A stretch of 64,000 bases of DNA from Seminavis robusta (Eukaryota; Bacillariophyta; Bacillariophyceae; Naviculales; Naviculaceae), in contig CAICTM010000138.1 of the NCBI GenBank assembly GCA_903772945.1, forward strand, positions 44,631-108,630. The letters run 5' to 3'. Below the pieces are notes generated by a model. The model did not search any database, was not told the DNA's origin, and worked only from the letters and a program-made list of their open reading frames with translations. The position numbers were made by a program, and so were the translations under genes. Positions 11,176-22,107 of this stretch are shown here, piece after piece (the first letter of the stretch is position 1; every line of letters begins with the position of its first letter).

Positions 11176-12306
11176 AAGTCGCCGGTTTTCTTCAGTTGAG
11201 CACAGAAAACAAAACTCATATCTATTTGTTATTTTCTCTGCTGCACTGCTGACGGCCGATGAACTACCATTGTCGAGTCCTTTCGGTCGAACGAATAAAC
11301 GATCGCTCGGGATAACAAGAGGAGAGGCTATGGCTACGGAGGAGGCTCTGTTAACTCCAGCCCTACCACCAGCATGAACGGAGGATCGTCGTCGAGTCAT
11401 TGAATGGCAACAAGAGGAGGCTACACGACACACTCCTACGCACAGAGGAGAGTGGATCCTCCTATCGGATTCATCCCTCCAGTGTTATTTCCTAGTGTTT
11501 TGGTGGTGACTCCTGTGTCGGTATCCATTTTCCTGTATGCACAAGTCCTGGAGCAAACGACTTGGTGGATTTGGCTAAAACGATGAGGGAATTTGGCTAA
11601 GTCCTCGAGGACTTGGTGATTTACTGGGTGCATGTATTAGATGACTAGATAGAGTAACAGATTAGATAGAAAGCTTATGGATTGGCAACCAAAGAAACCA
11701 TTAGGAACCTAGCTTTTAGACCTAGACCTTGCTTCCCAATCTGCAACTGAGAGACATTCCCAATCCACAACCATGTGGAGGTTGCCAAAATGGACCTTTC
11801 CTTGCCTAATTGGAACCTAGCACTTGGTTGGGAAGATGTGGTTGGGATGTGCTTCCCAAACTAGACCAGAGGTTCCCAATTCAGGAACTACCTACAATTG
11901 CGCTTCTTAGATGTAGTGCACAACATAGCCCTGGACGGGCACCAGTTCCATGTGTAATTGCTGACGAGTCGGGGCTTTTGGTCCCTTTCAATCTTGATGG
12001 CTGCGGCAGGCAACAGCAGGGAAGGCTCATCCTTGATGAGGTCGAAGAAGGGAAGGACAGCCCAGAACTTGTCCTTGCTGAATTCGGAGAATTCTTCACT
12101 GAGGAAGTCAGAATGTTCGGTAGCAGATTTGTGGGTGGTGGCCTCAGCGGATGCATTCCTCCTTCTGACGATTTGGGAAGTAAGTCAGCCGATTGCTTTA
12201 ATGGCGAAGATGGAAGCAGCGAGGTTGCGTTTGCGTGAGAGGGCAGGAGGTTTGTCATGTGATGAGTGTTTGTGAGCAGGAGTGCTCCTGTTGATTCAGG
12301 GAGGCT
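11176..12306. other. Repeat-island spacer, no gene supported
   Basis: Only ORFs without motifs. Those at 11810-12275 on both strands overlap in low-complexity Ser/Pro or Gly/Glu wording and neither is convincing. They lie directly downstream of the decayed minus-strand ORF and could be its eroded 3' end. Confidence 0.35.
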
Positions 12307-13760
12307 TCACTGGAGAGACGTCACGGTCAAGGGTTGTAGTAGACCAAACTGCTTGCAAGGCATGGACGCTACCAACATTGGGACATGGGCTTCAATGAGG
12401 GTGGCAGTTTCAGGCGTAGAGACACAGCCCTGCAGGTTAGGAACTTCATCATGAAGAAAAAACCATACAACTTTTCTTTGGCACAATGTGCAGTTGTGAG
12501 TGGGTAACTTGACATCGGTAGAAGTAATCGCCATGGCATCTTCCAGGGAGATGGAGGCTCCTCTCTCAACATACTCAGCGCGGCAGGCCAAGTCTAGGAC
12601 AGTCTTCGCTTCCGTATGGCCTTGGCAAACAACAGAAAAAGGTGAGAGACCTTCACCGAGGGCCGTGCCTTGCAACTGTCCATTGATGAAGAAGTACTTC
12701 CGAAGGAACACCCTAGTATCGAAAATCTGTCTGATAGCTAGAAGCTTGTTGGCTAAGTTGATGGGTGCCCAGAGCTGACGCTTGTGTGCGTTCGTTAAGC
12801 TAAGCTTGCAAGATCCCGTATTCAATTCCTTCTGGGCTTTGGAAAGCATTCGGTGAATCATAGGAAGGTATACATCATCTACCATGTCGCAAGGATTGTG
12901 GACACAATCGGCTAAAGTAGCTCCTCCATACTTGTCAGTTGCTCTTTTCACGGTCATAATTCAGCTGGTTCTGGATGCCGGCCTCAAGTGTCTTAGTACA
13001 GAGGTTCGTGATTCCGGAATTGAGCGAACATGGCATTCGTGAGACCAGCTCAATGGCTGACAAGTAGGGGCAAGTACACGATTTGTGCTTCGCTGCAAGG
13101 CATTTGCGTGAATGGGAACAGCGGCATTGATAGGGTCATTGCTTGTGATAGTATGCCCTCCTCCGGTGGGAGTGCAGTAGGTGCGGAACCACTGAACCAT
13201 CTTGAAATAGAAGCTTGTCGAGTGGCTTCGACGTGACTAATTTCTGAGGTGAGGATCCCAGCAGCACGGAACTGGGGAAGAAGGCTAAACTGTTCTTTGG
13301 GACGAAGGGCAAGGATGCATTCAGAAAGGTAGGGCGGAAGAGGCATGACTCAGAGTACAGGGAAAGTGTCGGTGTCTGGGACGGCTCTTGGCCCTCCTCC
13401 ATGGGGACCACTGTGAAAGACAGGAGGGACTCCGGCGAACATGGCCCCACTGTCAATGTGAGTCAGGTTGTGACAGGGGGCGTCATTGGAACGTTCAAAG
13501 ACTGTCATGAGGAGTACCAGTGCTGTGATAGCGCTTCGAACGTCATTCCCAACCACAATAGTGTATCGATTGTTGTACGGCGAGACATGGCTAGGGTTCG
13601 TATGATAAGCGTAGAGGGAATGGCCGATGTAATGCTTTCTTCATCACCTTGGAGAACGAAGGCAAAGGTGATGGGAGATCAAGTACAGAGTTGGCTCATG
13701 ATACGAGAAGCAACGCTGCGATTTGCATTCAAGGCAACTCCTACTACTCTATAATAGCCT
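12307..13760 (-). pseudogene. Decayed unclassified ORF, several frameshifts
   Basis: The best piece (stop at 12307, first ATG 12957) is 216 residues and looks protein-like: DKYGGATLADCVHNP, MVDDVYLPMIHRMLSKAQKEL, LANKLLAIRQIFDTRVFLRKYFF, and LCQRKVVWFFLHDEV near a Cys pair. Immediately upstream a different frame reads SGITNLCTKTLEAG up to an in-frame stop. Further upstream, pieces at 13346-13050 and 13556-13350, plus a fragment around 13740-13580, continue in shifted frames on the same strand. The pattern of successive well-composed pieces with shifts is that of a pseudogene of at least 450 residues, probably from a mobile element given its surroundings. I do not recognise the family. Confidence 0.45.
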
Positions 13761-16204
13761 CTTGTTTTCAATAGTCTGGGCTAGGAGGGCATTGGGCAAA
13801 AAAGGATGGATTCAAATAGCGACAAGGTTTAGCTAAATCCAGCTGGCTATGAGGAAGGCAACAGTTTGGATATCTACACCGACCAGCTCATCTACTTAAC
13901 AGAATATCTGGTGCTTTTCGAGTGCGGCTAATTCCCCTAGATCACCTGGGTGTTGTAAAAAGCCATGGAGATCCCGGTCTGTTCCCGTCCTGGACCATGA
14001 CAGCTACACCACCAATTCGCACCATAAAACATGGCAAATTGCTACTCGACATTGATGTGACACCAATGCAAACACATGAAACAAGCCACATTTGATTGTC
14101 GCCGACGATTGGAGCAACCGGACGTGGTAGCGCTGCCACAATCCTAGTCTTACCCACACCACCGGTACCCTTCCAAAATTGCGCTATGAGTCACTTCCTT
14201 GTTTCATTCACGCAATAATGGTCACAGCCAAAATCACAATGGACCCAGAAAGACAACAACTACCATCTCGGAGGAGCCTAGTTTGGTCACAGCCGGCAAC
14301 AAGAAAGGCTCACACTACGGCCCACACTACGAGCTATCTTTGTTCAACGACAACAAAGCGGAAGGAAGAACCCGTTTGGATTTCCGACCCTACAGCCATG
14401 ATCTTTCGATTGCCGACGACCGTGGAACTCTATAGTCAAGAGTGGGGGCTGGGAAATAGACCGGGTAGCTCTGGTGTGGAATCTGGAGGTGTCGGTCCAG
14501 TTGTGGATCTAAGTGCGGGGCCTGAAGCGGGTCCGAGTGTTGGGTCAGGTGTTGTTCTTATTGAGATTGCTGTTGTGGAACTTTGTTCATGTTGATTCTG
14601 TGTGCAGTGGTTGATTTTCCGTTGCGGTTACCACAGGTGGCTCCTTGCGGAGCACCGTGAAATGACATTGTTTTGTTGGGTATTTCGCTTCACTGCGGTT
14701 GCTCACTGGAGTAGTAGCAGCAGCGCAATTCTTGTCATCGAGTTTTGTGCTGACTTGAGTAGTAGCGACGAGGCCGAAATTGTTGTTGTTGGGACTTTTG
14801 TCATGGCCGATTGTGAGGACGAGTGTTGCTGGAGTAGTAGTGTCATGGTCATAGTAGGTGTTGACTGCATACATGTATGAGACTAGAGTTGCGTCGTCCA
14901 TCATGGAATCGTACGGTTCATCACTGAGGAACCTATCAGACCACTTCACTTGGAAATTGTATTCAGCCAAAGAAGGCGTTGATTGTAGTGCTACTAGAAA
15001 CTGATTGAACACCTCTGCTGACTGAGATGACTCATAAGACAAGAATTGTCATGGCGGCAGCAGAACTCGGCAGAGCTTCTATCAAACCTGCCTTCCAATC
15101 AAAGATCGACCGTTGCGAGACCAACTTCCCTAGGTGCCGATGAGACGTGAACCCAGTGGGAAATTTGGTACAACACTTCAGTCAACCTCCTCTCAGAAGA
15201 AATGGTCATAAGAAATGGTACAGGTATGATTTTGTTTCTGCCGCTTGATGTTGCCGCTTGATGTTGCCACTTGCTTGCCACTGAGATGATCGCTGCTATT
15301 AACCGCAGATGCGATCTAATGCTGCTATCAACCGCTGCTGCTATCAACTGCAGACAACGCTGCCACCACTGCATTGCCTCATCTTGTTGCTGCCAGTTCT
15401 GTCTAGGTGATCCGATGCTGCCATCAACCGCAGCAGCGATCCGATGCCGCGATCAACCGCAGACAACGCCGACGACAAGCCAAATTGACTCTGGGATGGA
15501 AGAGACAACCAAGGCTACAACAGGATAGTCACTCTCTTCTTGTCTCTTCAACATAACCACCTTCGACACTCTACAACAAGAGGAGCAACCTTGAAGACGA
15601 AGGCTGCTTCCAACAAAATTATGTCTCCCCAGCTAATCTCAATTTTGGGGTGACCCTGTAGGTCCCAGTACAATTTCTACCTGGCAAAAATGTTCAACTA
15701 CTGGCCGCCGTGTTGAGGCAAAATTCTGACAGACCAACCCCAGAGAAGAAGATGGGTTGGCGATTTAAAATGCGTCGAGCTGGACGAAAGAGGCGTGCTT
15801 CCGTTATCTTAAAAGTGAGTACGAGAGGTGCCCGGCTCATTTTTCTTGTGCCTGAGGCGGTGACTTTTCGTTCGCTCATGATCGATGGTGGTGGGTGTAC
15901 AGTGTACATCGTACCGGTACCAGCATGACTGTACCTCCTGAGTAGGATGCCTACCGTACCACTCTCAGTATTTCTCTCAGTTCTGGGATATACTTTTACG
16001 GTGCGGTCACCACACTCTGCTCAGACTCAAGAATCATCTATCAAACAATCTCTTGCTGCTTGCTCACCTAACCTGAACACTGCTTGTGCATCGTACACTG
16101 AAGGCTTCTGTGTTGCCCATCTCAGATTGTAGATACGAAACCTTTCGTATATTTTTTTGCGGAGGCCGACGAGACACACTTTTTAGTAGGGCCGACCAAA
16201 ACAA
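13761..16204. other. Repeat-island spacer with ORF fragments and trinucleotide-rich repeats
   Basis: No intact gene. At 14180-13942 a minus-strand fragment begins FWKGTGGVGKTR, a P-loop-like string, but it has a stop just upstream and no further NTPase motifs. A 151-codon minus-strand open frame (15042-14587) has no suitable ATG and no motif. From 15240 to 15480, imperfect repeats of a CTGCTATCAACCGCAG / GATGCTGCCATCAACCGCAG unit occur, together with a 15-bp tandem (TGCCGCTTGATGTTG) at about 15238-15268. These are interpreted as remnants of mobile DNA and simple repeats. Confidence 0.4.
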
Positions 16205-17722
16205 ATGAATCCTGCAAAGCGCCCTTCCAACCGCGACATGACATCGCATCCCAACCAGAAAAAAGCAAAAGAATCTTTGACCATGTCTTCATCCAACCAC
16301 AATCCCTCTATCGGAAGGCACCCTCAGCTGATGGATCAGAAGGAGATTTGGATTCGTATCTTTTCCTTCCTTGGGATGGGACATTACACATTCTTGGTAC
16401 CTGTCTGTAAGAAAATTAAGGAACTATATGCTGCTTACTGCAATTCCGTGGAAAATCCCCCAAGTGTGCAGCTTGGCAACGGTTCATTCCGTCAAGCAGA
16501 AAGCACAGATACGTTCTATGGTGCCGCATTTTGCTCCTTGCCGCGTGTCGAGTACTGGTACAAGAACTACCACTCTCCCAATAGCAACAACAGTAAGCCG
16601 CCGTGGGGGTTTTGTACCACGGCTGCTGCTGCTGGCAGTATTGCGGTTATTCAATGGGCCAGGGAAAAGAATGACCCTTGGCATGAATTTACCTGCTCGC
16701 GGGCTGCCAGGAATGGCCACCTGGATGTTCTAATGTACCTACATGAGAACGGCTGTCATTGGAACTCAATGACCTGCAGCTTCGCTGCAGAAAATGGTCA
16801 TTTGGATGTCTTGAAATATGCCCATGAAAATGGCTGTAAATGGAATGTTGACACATGCATCAATGCAGCTGAAAATGGGCATTTGGAATGCCTCAAATAT
16901 GCACATGAGAATGGCTGTCCATGGAACAAGACAACATGCTCATTTGCTGCCAAAAATGGGCATTTGGAATGCCTCCAATATGCCCATGAAAATGGCTGTC
17001 CATGGGATGATGGTACATGCACTGCTGCTGCTGGGAATGGACATTTAGAGGTCCTGAAATATGCTCACCAAAACGGCTGCCCCTGGGGCTCTGACACATG
17101 TTCAGAGGCTGCTGCATCTGGGCATTTGGAAGTCCTGAAATATGCACATAAACACGGCTGCCCATGGAATGGTCAAACATGTGCTCTTGCTGCTGGGGCT
17201 GACGATGCTTTCCTTGAGGAGGACCTTCAGCCATGGGAGGAGGCCAAAATCAAGCCTACCCACATTCCCCATCGCTTGGACGTGCTCAAGTATCTGCACA
17301 CAAATGGGTGTCCTTGGAACAAAGAAACCTGTTGTGGGGCTGCGCATATTGGCAACTTGGATGTCCTGAAATATGCCCACGACAATGGCTGTCCATGGGA
17401 CAAAGAGGCATGTGCTAGTGCTGCAAGACGAAACCATTTGGATGTGTTGAAGTATCTACATGATAATGGCTGCCCTTGGGATGCTGGTACATGCAGGCAG
17501 GCTGCTAGGTGTGGCCATTTGGAAATCCTGAAATATGCTCATGAACATGGCTGTCCTTGGGATGAAGGAACATGTCAGGCGGCCGCTTTATGGGATAACT
17601 TGGATGTCCTGAAATATGCCCGTGAGAAAGGTTGCCCATGGGATGAAGAGACCCAGGCGATAGCAGGTGAACAGGGATATGTAGAACAAAGGAGGCGAGG
17701 AGACTCGGAGGGTAGCTATTGA
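16205..17722 (+). CDS. Ankyrin-type repeat protein with 12 GCPW repeats and F-box-like N-terminus
   Basis: 505 residues, single exon. A polar head is followed by DQKEIWIRIFSFLGMGHYTFLVPVCKKI (about 44-72), which resembles an F-box. From about residue 139 to 490 there are about 12 repeats of 27 residues with the consensus AAxNGHLxVLKYAHENGCPWxxxTC. This is the ankyrin-like repeat frequent in stramenopiles, haptophytes and giant viruses. Repeat 8 is split by a ~24-residue acidic insert (DDAFLEEDLQPWEE...). The first and last repeats are degenerate. If the F-box reading is right, the protein would recruit substrates to an SCF ubiquitin ligase, but the box is weak and this is inference. There is no signal or membrane segment. 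It converges on the HA-domain gene. Confidence 0.82.
   Translation: MNPAKRPSNRDMTSHPNQKKAKESLTMSSSNHNPSIGRHPQLMDQKEIWIRIFSFLGMGHYTFLVPVCKKIKELYAAYCNSVENPPSVQLGNGSFRQAESTDTFYGAAFCSLPRVEYWYKNYHSPNSNNSKPPWGFCTTAAAAGSIAVIQWAREKNDPWHEFTCSRAARNGHLDVLMYLHENGCHWNSMTCSFAAENGHLDVLKYAHENGCKWNVDTCINAAENGHLECLKYAHENGCPWNKTTCSFAAKNGHLECLQYAHENGCPWDDGTCTAAAGNGHLEVLKYAHQNGCPWGSDTCSEAAASGHLEVLKYAHKHGCPWNGQTCALAAGADDAFLEEDLQPWEEAKIKPTHIPHRLDVLKYLHTNGCPWNKETCCGAAHIGNLDVLKYAHDNGCPWDKEACASAARRNHLDVLKYLHDNGCPWDAGTCRQAARCGHLEILKYAHEHGCPWDEGTCQAAALWDNLDVLKYAREKGCPWDEETQAIAGEQGYVEQRRRGDSEGSY
16680..17660 (+). repeat. 81-bp tandem coding repeat
   Basis: The ankyrin-type repeats are also visible in DNA as ~81-bp units with recurring strings such as GAAATATGC(C/T)CA and GGCTGTCCATGG. 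Neighbouring units (for example around 16880 and 16960) are closer to each other than to distant ones. This suggests recent unequal exchange inside the array. Confidence 0.75.
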
Positions 17723-17989
17723 AAATGGAAAGAGGTTACATGAACCCAAAGCGGGTTGTTGAGGTCGGGTAGGATTTGATGCTCTGTTTTCGGCACACTG
17801 CACCCCAGGCCACATCGATAGAAGCACCGAATCTGCGTCTTGTCTCCTAGTAGGCTGTTCTACCTGGTACTGCCGATACTAAGCGGGACGTTATCACTAT
17901 AATTCAATATCTAGCAAGGTTGCCGAGGAGTCCAATGCTTGCGAATGTTGCATGCGTTTGATACCAGTCGAAACCAAGGCACATATGCT
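17723..17989. other. Convergent intergenic spacer
   Basis: 267 bp shared 3' flank of the ankyrin-type gene (+) and the HA-domain gene (-). No feature is recognised. Confidence 0.5.
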
Positions 17990-20900
17990 CTACCGTGGGT
18001 ATGTCATCGACAGATCCTGTAGCCACAGATTGGGGTTGAACTCAGCCTTTCTCTCTGCCAAAGCAGCATCCTGGGGTGATATTGCAGTGGGAGAAGTCGT
18101 TTTCAATGCGGCCGCTACGGGTGAAGGTTCGACTTTGATTGCATGGCCCACCATGTTCTGGCAAGACTTTTTCCGACTATCAAGTCTTCCCTTGGTCTCG
18201 TCGATCATGCATTCCAGACGTCGCTTGTACCTTTCAATGTGCTCTTGCTTGGAGCCTACATCATTGGAAAATGCGGAATCTTGGTCCATCAAGGTGCAGA
18301 GTCTCGTCACAAGAGGTTGGATGCGACCAGACGCTAACGCATTGCCTTCCGCCAAAGCAACATTGTTTGTGCCCGCGTTGGGTGATGGTAACACTGTCTG
18401 GCCAAAAGCGGGCGGAAAAAGTTGACCACTCTGATTGAGAGTGGCGACATCCTCCTCCGTCAACTCGAGAGTTTTGGTCGCGGTGGTGGTTGGAGGAGAG
18501 GAGAATCGTCGGCTGCGAAACTCTTTGGCGTTCCAAGTGAACCCCAGTTCATCTAATAGTTTCTTCCGATCCGGTCGTACCCCGTTGATTGGATCCTTGT
18601 TGTACAAGAGACGATGTGTCGCAACCCACTTGCCCAACTTTTTGTTTTCTCCGTTTTGTGGCACACGGCAGTGCCCTTCTCGTTTGTGGAACTCGACTAG
18701 CTGTTTGTACGTCTTTTCCCAGCGCACGTCCTTGAGACTGGGCGGCTGCTCTCCCGATTTGTTCGAAAAGAACTCAATGTCCTCCAAGAGCTTGGCATGT
18801 TTGGGGTTCCTGTTGTCTTGTTGTCGTTACTCATTTTCTGTCTCTGTTTCTTGGCCCACTTGGCCAACTTGGTATCGTACGAATAGGGAACTCCGCAATG
18901 CTTGTACTGCTTGTGAAATTCGACCAACTTGGCGTAGTTTTCCATCCACAACGCCTCACTTTTGGCGTTGCCTTCCTTGACTTTGGGCTCTGCAGCCGGT
19001 AGAGTAGTGACTTCCGGGACCACATCGACGTCCGGGGTCGTAGCGCCGTCCGCTTCCACCGCAGCAGCTGCCACGACCGATTCATCATCATCTTCCTCAT
19101 TATTGACATCGAGCTCGTCTTCTTCCTCCTCCTCCATGTCCTCATCTTCATCGGATTCCGTCGCCGAACTGTCTGCCTTTGTCGCCACCACATCGGCTGC
19201 ATCGTTCGTCGTCGTACCACTGCTGGCGGCCGTATAAAAGTGTTTGCCCTTGTATCCCTTGGCATCCCACGTAAACTTGACATCGTTGAGTCGTTTCAAT
19301 CGATCGGGACGAATCCCATTCATGGGATCCTTGGTATGCAATGCCCGCTGCGTGGCGACCCATCTCCCCAACTTGCGGTGCGGTCCTGTTTGTGGTACTC
19401 GACAATGTCCAAAATCTCGTTTGAACGCGAGTAGATTCTCATACTGCTGTTCCCAGCGCACATCGTAACTGGGCATATCCGTGGTAGCATTCCAAATGAA
19501 TCCGACCTCGTTGAGCAATTTGACTCGATCGGGTCGCACGCCGTGTTCGGCATCTCGTTTGTACATGACTCTCAAATTGTTGACCCAACCACCGAGTGTC
19601 TTGTAGCGTTTGTTTTGCGGTACGCGACAGTGTCCGTGTTCGTTTTTGAACGCTAGCAAGTCTTGGTATTGTTTCATGAATCGTTCATCTCGAGACGGAC
19701 AATTGCTGGCGGCTTGACTGGCGAGGGAGGGTCGTCGGACTTGTGGTTTAATGGATGGATTGATGGGGAGGGATAACATGCGTCGTGCCGTCTTTTTCTT
19801 TGGGAGCGAAGGTCGTCGCATCTTTTTGAGGAGTAAGGACGAGTTTCGTCGAAAGAGTGTCTTTGGTTTGGTATCTTCTTCCTCCTCTTCTTCGTCGTCG
19901 TCATCATCATTATCGTTGTCACTGTCCGTGTCATCATCTTTCGATTCTGCCGTGCTATCATGTTTGGATTTCTGGTCTTCGTCGTCTTCCTCGTCATCAT
20001 CCTCGTCCTTGGCTCCTTCATCATTGTCATCGGTGGTGGTCGAGCCCAATTCCTCGTCTTCATCCTCTTGGGTATCCGACTTGGCGGATGATAATTCCTT
20101 GGCAGCAGCAACAGATGCAGCTGGACTATCCTCGTCTTGCTTTTTTAAAGTTTCTTCTGGTTTGGATGATTCTGATTTGGATGATGGATTGTTGTTGTCG
20201 CTCTCCTTGGCTTCTTCTTCTTTTTCTTCTGCTTCTTTCATAGTAGTGTCAATGTTGTCATGATCTCTGCTCGTCTTATCATCTGTCTTATCATCTGTCT
20301 TATCATCCGTATTGTTGTCAGCGTTGTTGTCTTTGTCTTTGTCGTTGTTATCCAACGTGGGTCCCTTCCAATCAAATCCCAATTCTTCCAATAGTTCGAC
20401 ACACTCTTGCGAAATGGCATGTTCGGGATCTTCCTTGTAAGTATTCCGCAACGTCGTCACCCATGCTCCCAGCGCATGCGATTCGACGGGAATATCGCAG
20501 TGTCCGTGTTCGACATGAAAATCCACCAACTTGTTGTATTGTTGATCAAATTCTTCGGTATACTGAATGGTGGCTCCATCGTCTTCTTCTTCTTCCATTT
20601 CTTCAGCATCATTATCAGTTGCTGACTGCTGTGACAATTGCAATCCAATTTCTTCCAATTGTTTTTGTCTGGCGCCCGACAATTGTCCCTTGTGATATTT
20701 GCCCATTTGCTCTCTTACAAAATCCGCCAATTCGATATCGTCGCTACAACTAATATCGCCGTCATGGGAGTCGCGATACGCCACAATCCGTCCCAACATT
20801 TCATTCCATTGTTTGTTGCGCATCCGTACCGACCATGTAAAACCAAGGTCGTTGAGGCGTTGGCGTTGTTCCGTCGTCAATTTGGCCTTCTTGGAGCGTT

Positions 20901-21048
20901 GATGATTGACCCAGCCGCCCAATGCCAAGTCGTCGTGGTGATTGTGAATCGGCACGAGACAATCGCCATGACGATCTTTGTATCGTTTCAAGGCTTCAAA
21001 GGATTCTTCCCATGTGCGTTTGCGAATCTTGATTCCAAAGGATGACAT
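17990..21048 (-). CDS. Seven-copy helicase-associated (HA) domain protein, frameshifted near 18,820
   Basis: Start chosen at ATG 21048 (MSSFGIKIRKRTWEE); the open frame upstream holds only a TGATAC-type microsatellite. The reading frame runs to about 18825 and continues in another frame to the stop at 17990, for about 1,019 residues. It carries seven HA-type modules (W-x3-Y..L..F...GHC.VP...LG.WV..QR...L..LGF.W): near residues 11-70, 75-135 (degenerate), 165-230, then, after a long acidic Asp/Glu/Ser/Lys linker, four more. HA domains are named for occurrence in bacterial helicases and probably bind nucleic acid; stand-alone arrays are common in diatoms. The frame break falls in an ACAACAAGACAACAGG tract inside module 6. 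Correcting one indel restores NPKHAKLLEDIEFF and module 7. It is either a sequencing indel or a real lesion. Confidence 0.75.
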
Positions 21049-21702
21049 GATGATTGATAGTGATGAATACTGATACTGATAATGATGCTGATACTGACAG
21101 ATAATGAAAATTGTGTGGAACTGGTTCACTCTATAGCAGTAAGGATACCACAGATAGATACGATCGATTAGCTAACTAGATAGAATTAGATAACAACAAC
21201 ACGAAGACTAAAAGGAGGAGTGACAGCCAGTCATCTGGAACGAAAAGCCGTTGGGGGGCTCTTAACCGTATCTTTAGTACGTAAGTAGAATTTCTACCAG
21301 ATGGATTGGCGACCGCGCCAATCCATCAAATCTTTCTTTTCTGATTGGAACTGCATGCACTGCGAACTTGTTGTTGTTTGTTGTTGTCCTTGCTTGGGGT
21401 TCATGAGTGGTGACAGTGGCAGCTGCAGGGGACAGATGGGGAGAAGTGTGCGGCTTGTGAGAGTTAAGTAATGACGCGTTAGTAGGGAATAAAGTGGGTC
21501 CTGTCAATGCCCTGTACCGGCAAAGCTGCGAAGAGCTTGAGAGCCCAGGTCACGGGCCCCATCACAGACCGCAACTATTGTCACATCTGGTGTCTCGGCC
21601 CATGGCGCCTGCGGCTGTAGGTACCGGTATCATCGGTGTATTCTCTCAAGAGGTGCGGTCGGAGGCCCATCTTGCCTGCCGCCAAGGTGCGCTGGAATGA
21701 AA
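21049..21702. other. 5' flank of HA-domain gene
   Basis: Starts with an imperfect GATACT/GATAAT microsatellite (about 21055-21105). The rest holds only short ORFs. Many are Thr/Asn-rich artefacts of a TTGTTGTT tract near 21370. No gene is supported. Confidence 0.5.
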
Positions 21703-22107
21703 TACTGGACCGTCCGACGGTTTTCACTCAGGATTTATAAAACTTCCACGACTGACAAAAACTTGACCAGCACAATTAAGGGATTGTTTCTTTTAAGGGA
21801 TTGTTTAGGGGATAGTCAAAGATTTAAGGGATTGTTGTTAAGGGATTGTTTATTTAAGGGATTGTTTAGGGGATAGTTGAAGAAATAGGGGATAGTTGTA
21901 TGGTATGTCCATTTGGCGTTAAGGGATTGTTTAGGGGATAGTCCAAAATTTAAGGGATTGTTTTAAGGGATTGTTTCTTTAAGGGATTGTTTAAGTGATA
22001 GTTGATAAGTTAAGGGATTGTTTAAGGGATTGTTTTAAACGGTCATTCAGTCGTGGCAATTTCAAGATTTTTTAAATCCTGTGTGAAAACCGTCGGACGG
22101 TCCAGTA
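21703..22107. mobile_element. ~400-bp MITE with long TIRs, TA-flanked, internal satellite
   Basis: Left end: TA then CTGGACCGTCCGACGG and TTTTCACTCAGGATTTATAAAA, continuing to CCACGACTGA at about 21755. Right end (22045-22107) is the inverse: TCAGTCGTGG, then TTTTTTAAATCCTGTGTGAAAA, then CCGTCGGACGGTCCAG followed by TA. The terminal inverted repeats are therefore about 50-60 bp. Both ends abut TA, as expected for a TA target-site duplication of Tc1/mariner-type elements. There is no transposase ORF. The interior (about 21778-22040) is filled by ~15 copies of AAGGGATTGTTT mixed with AGGGGATAGT variants. Confidence 0.85.
21778..22040 (+). repeat. AAGGGATTGTTT satellite inside the MITE
   Basis: About fifteen 12-16-bp units (TTAAGGGATTGTTT), interleaved with the related TAGGGGATAGTTGA unit. 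A higher-order pattern (unit-unit-variant) repeats about four times, with a unique GGTATGTCCATTTGGCG string in the middle. Confidence 0.85.

Noticed and set aside
19751-20263. 170-codon plus-strand Ser-rich ORF
   Set aside because: Antisense of the acidic Asp/Glu linker in the HA-domain gene (GAC/GAA read backwards gives Ser/Phe runs).
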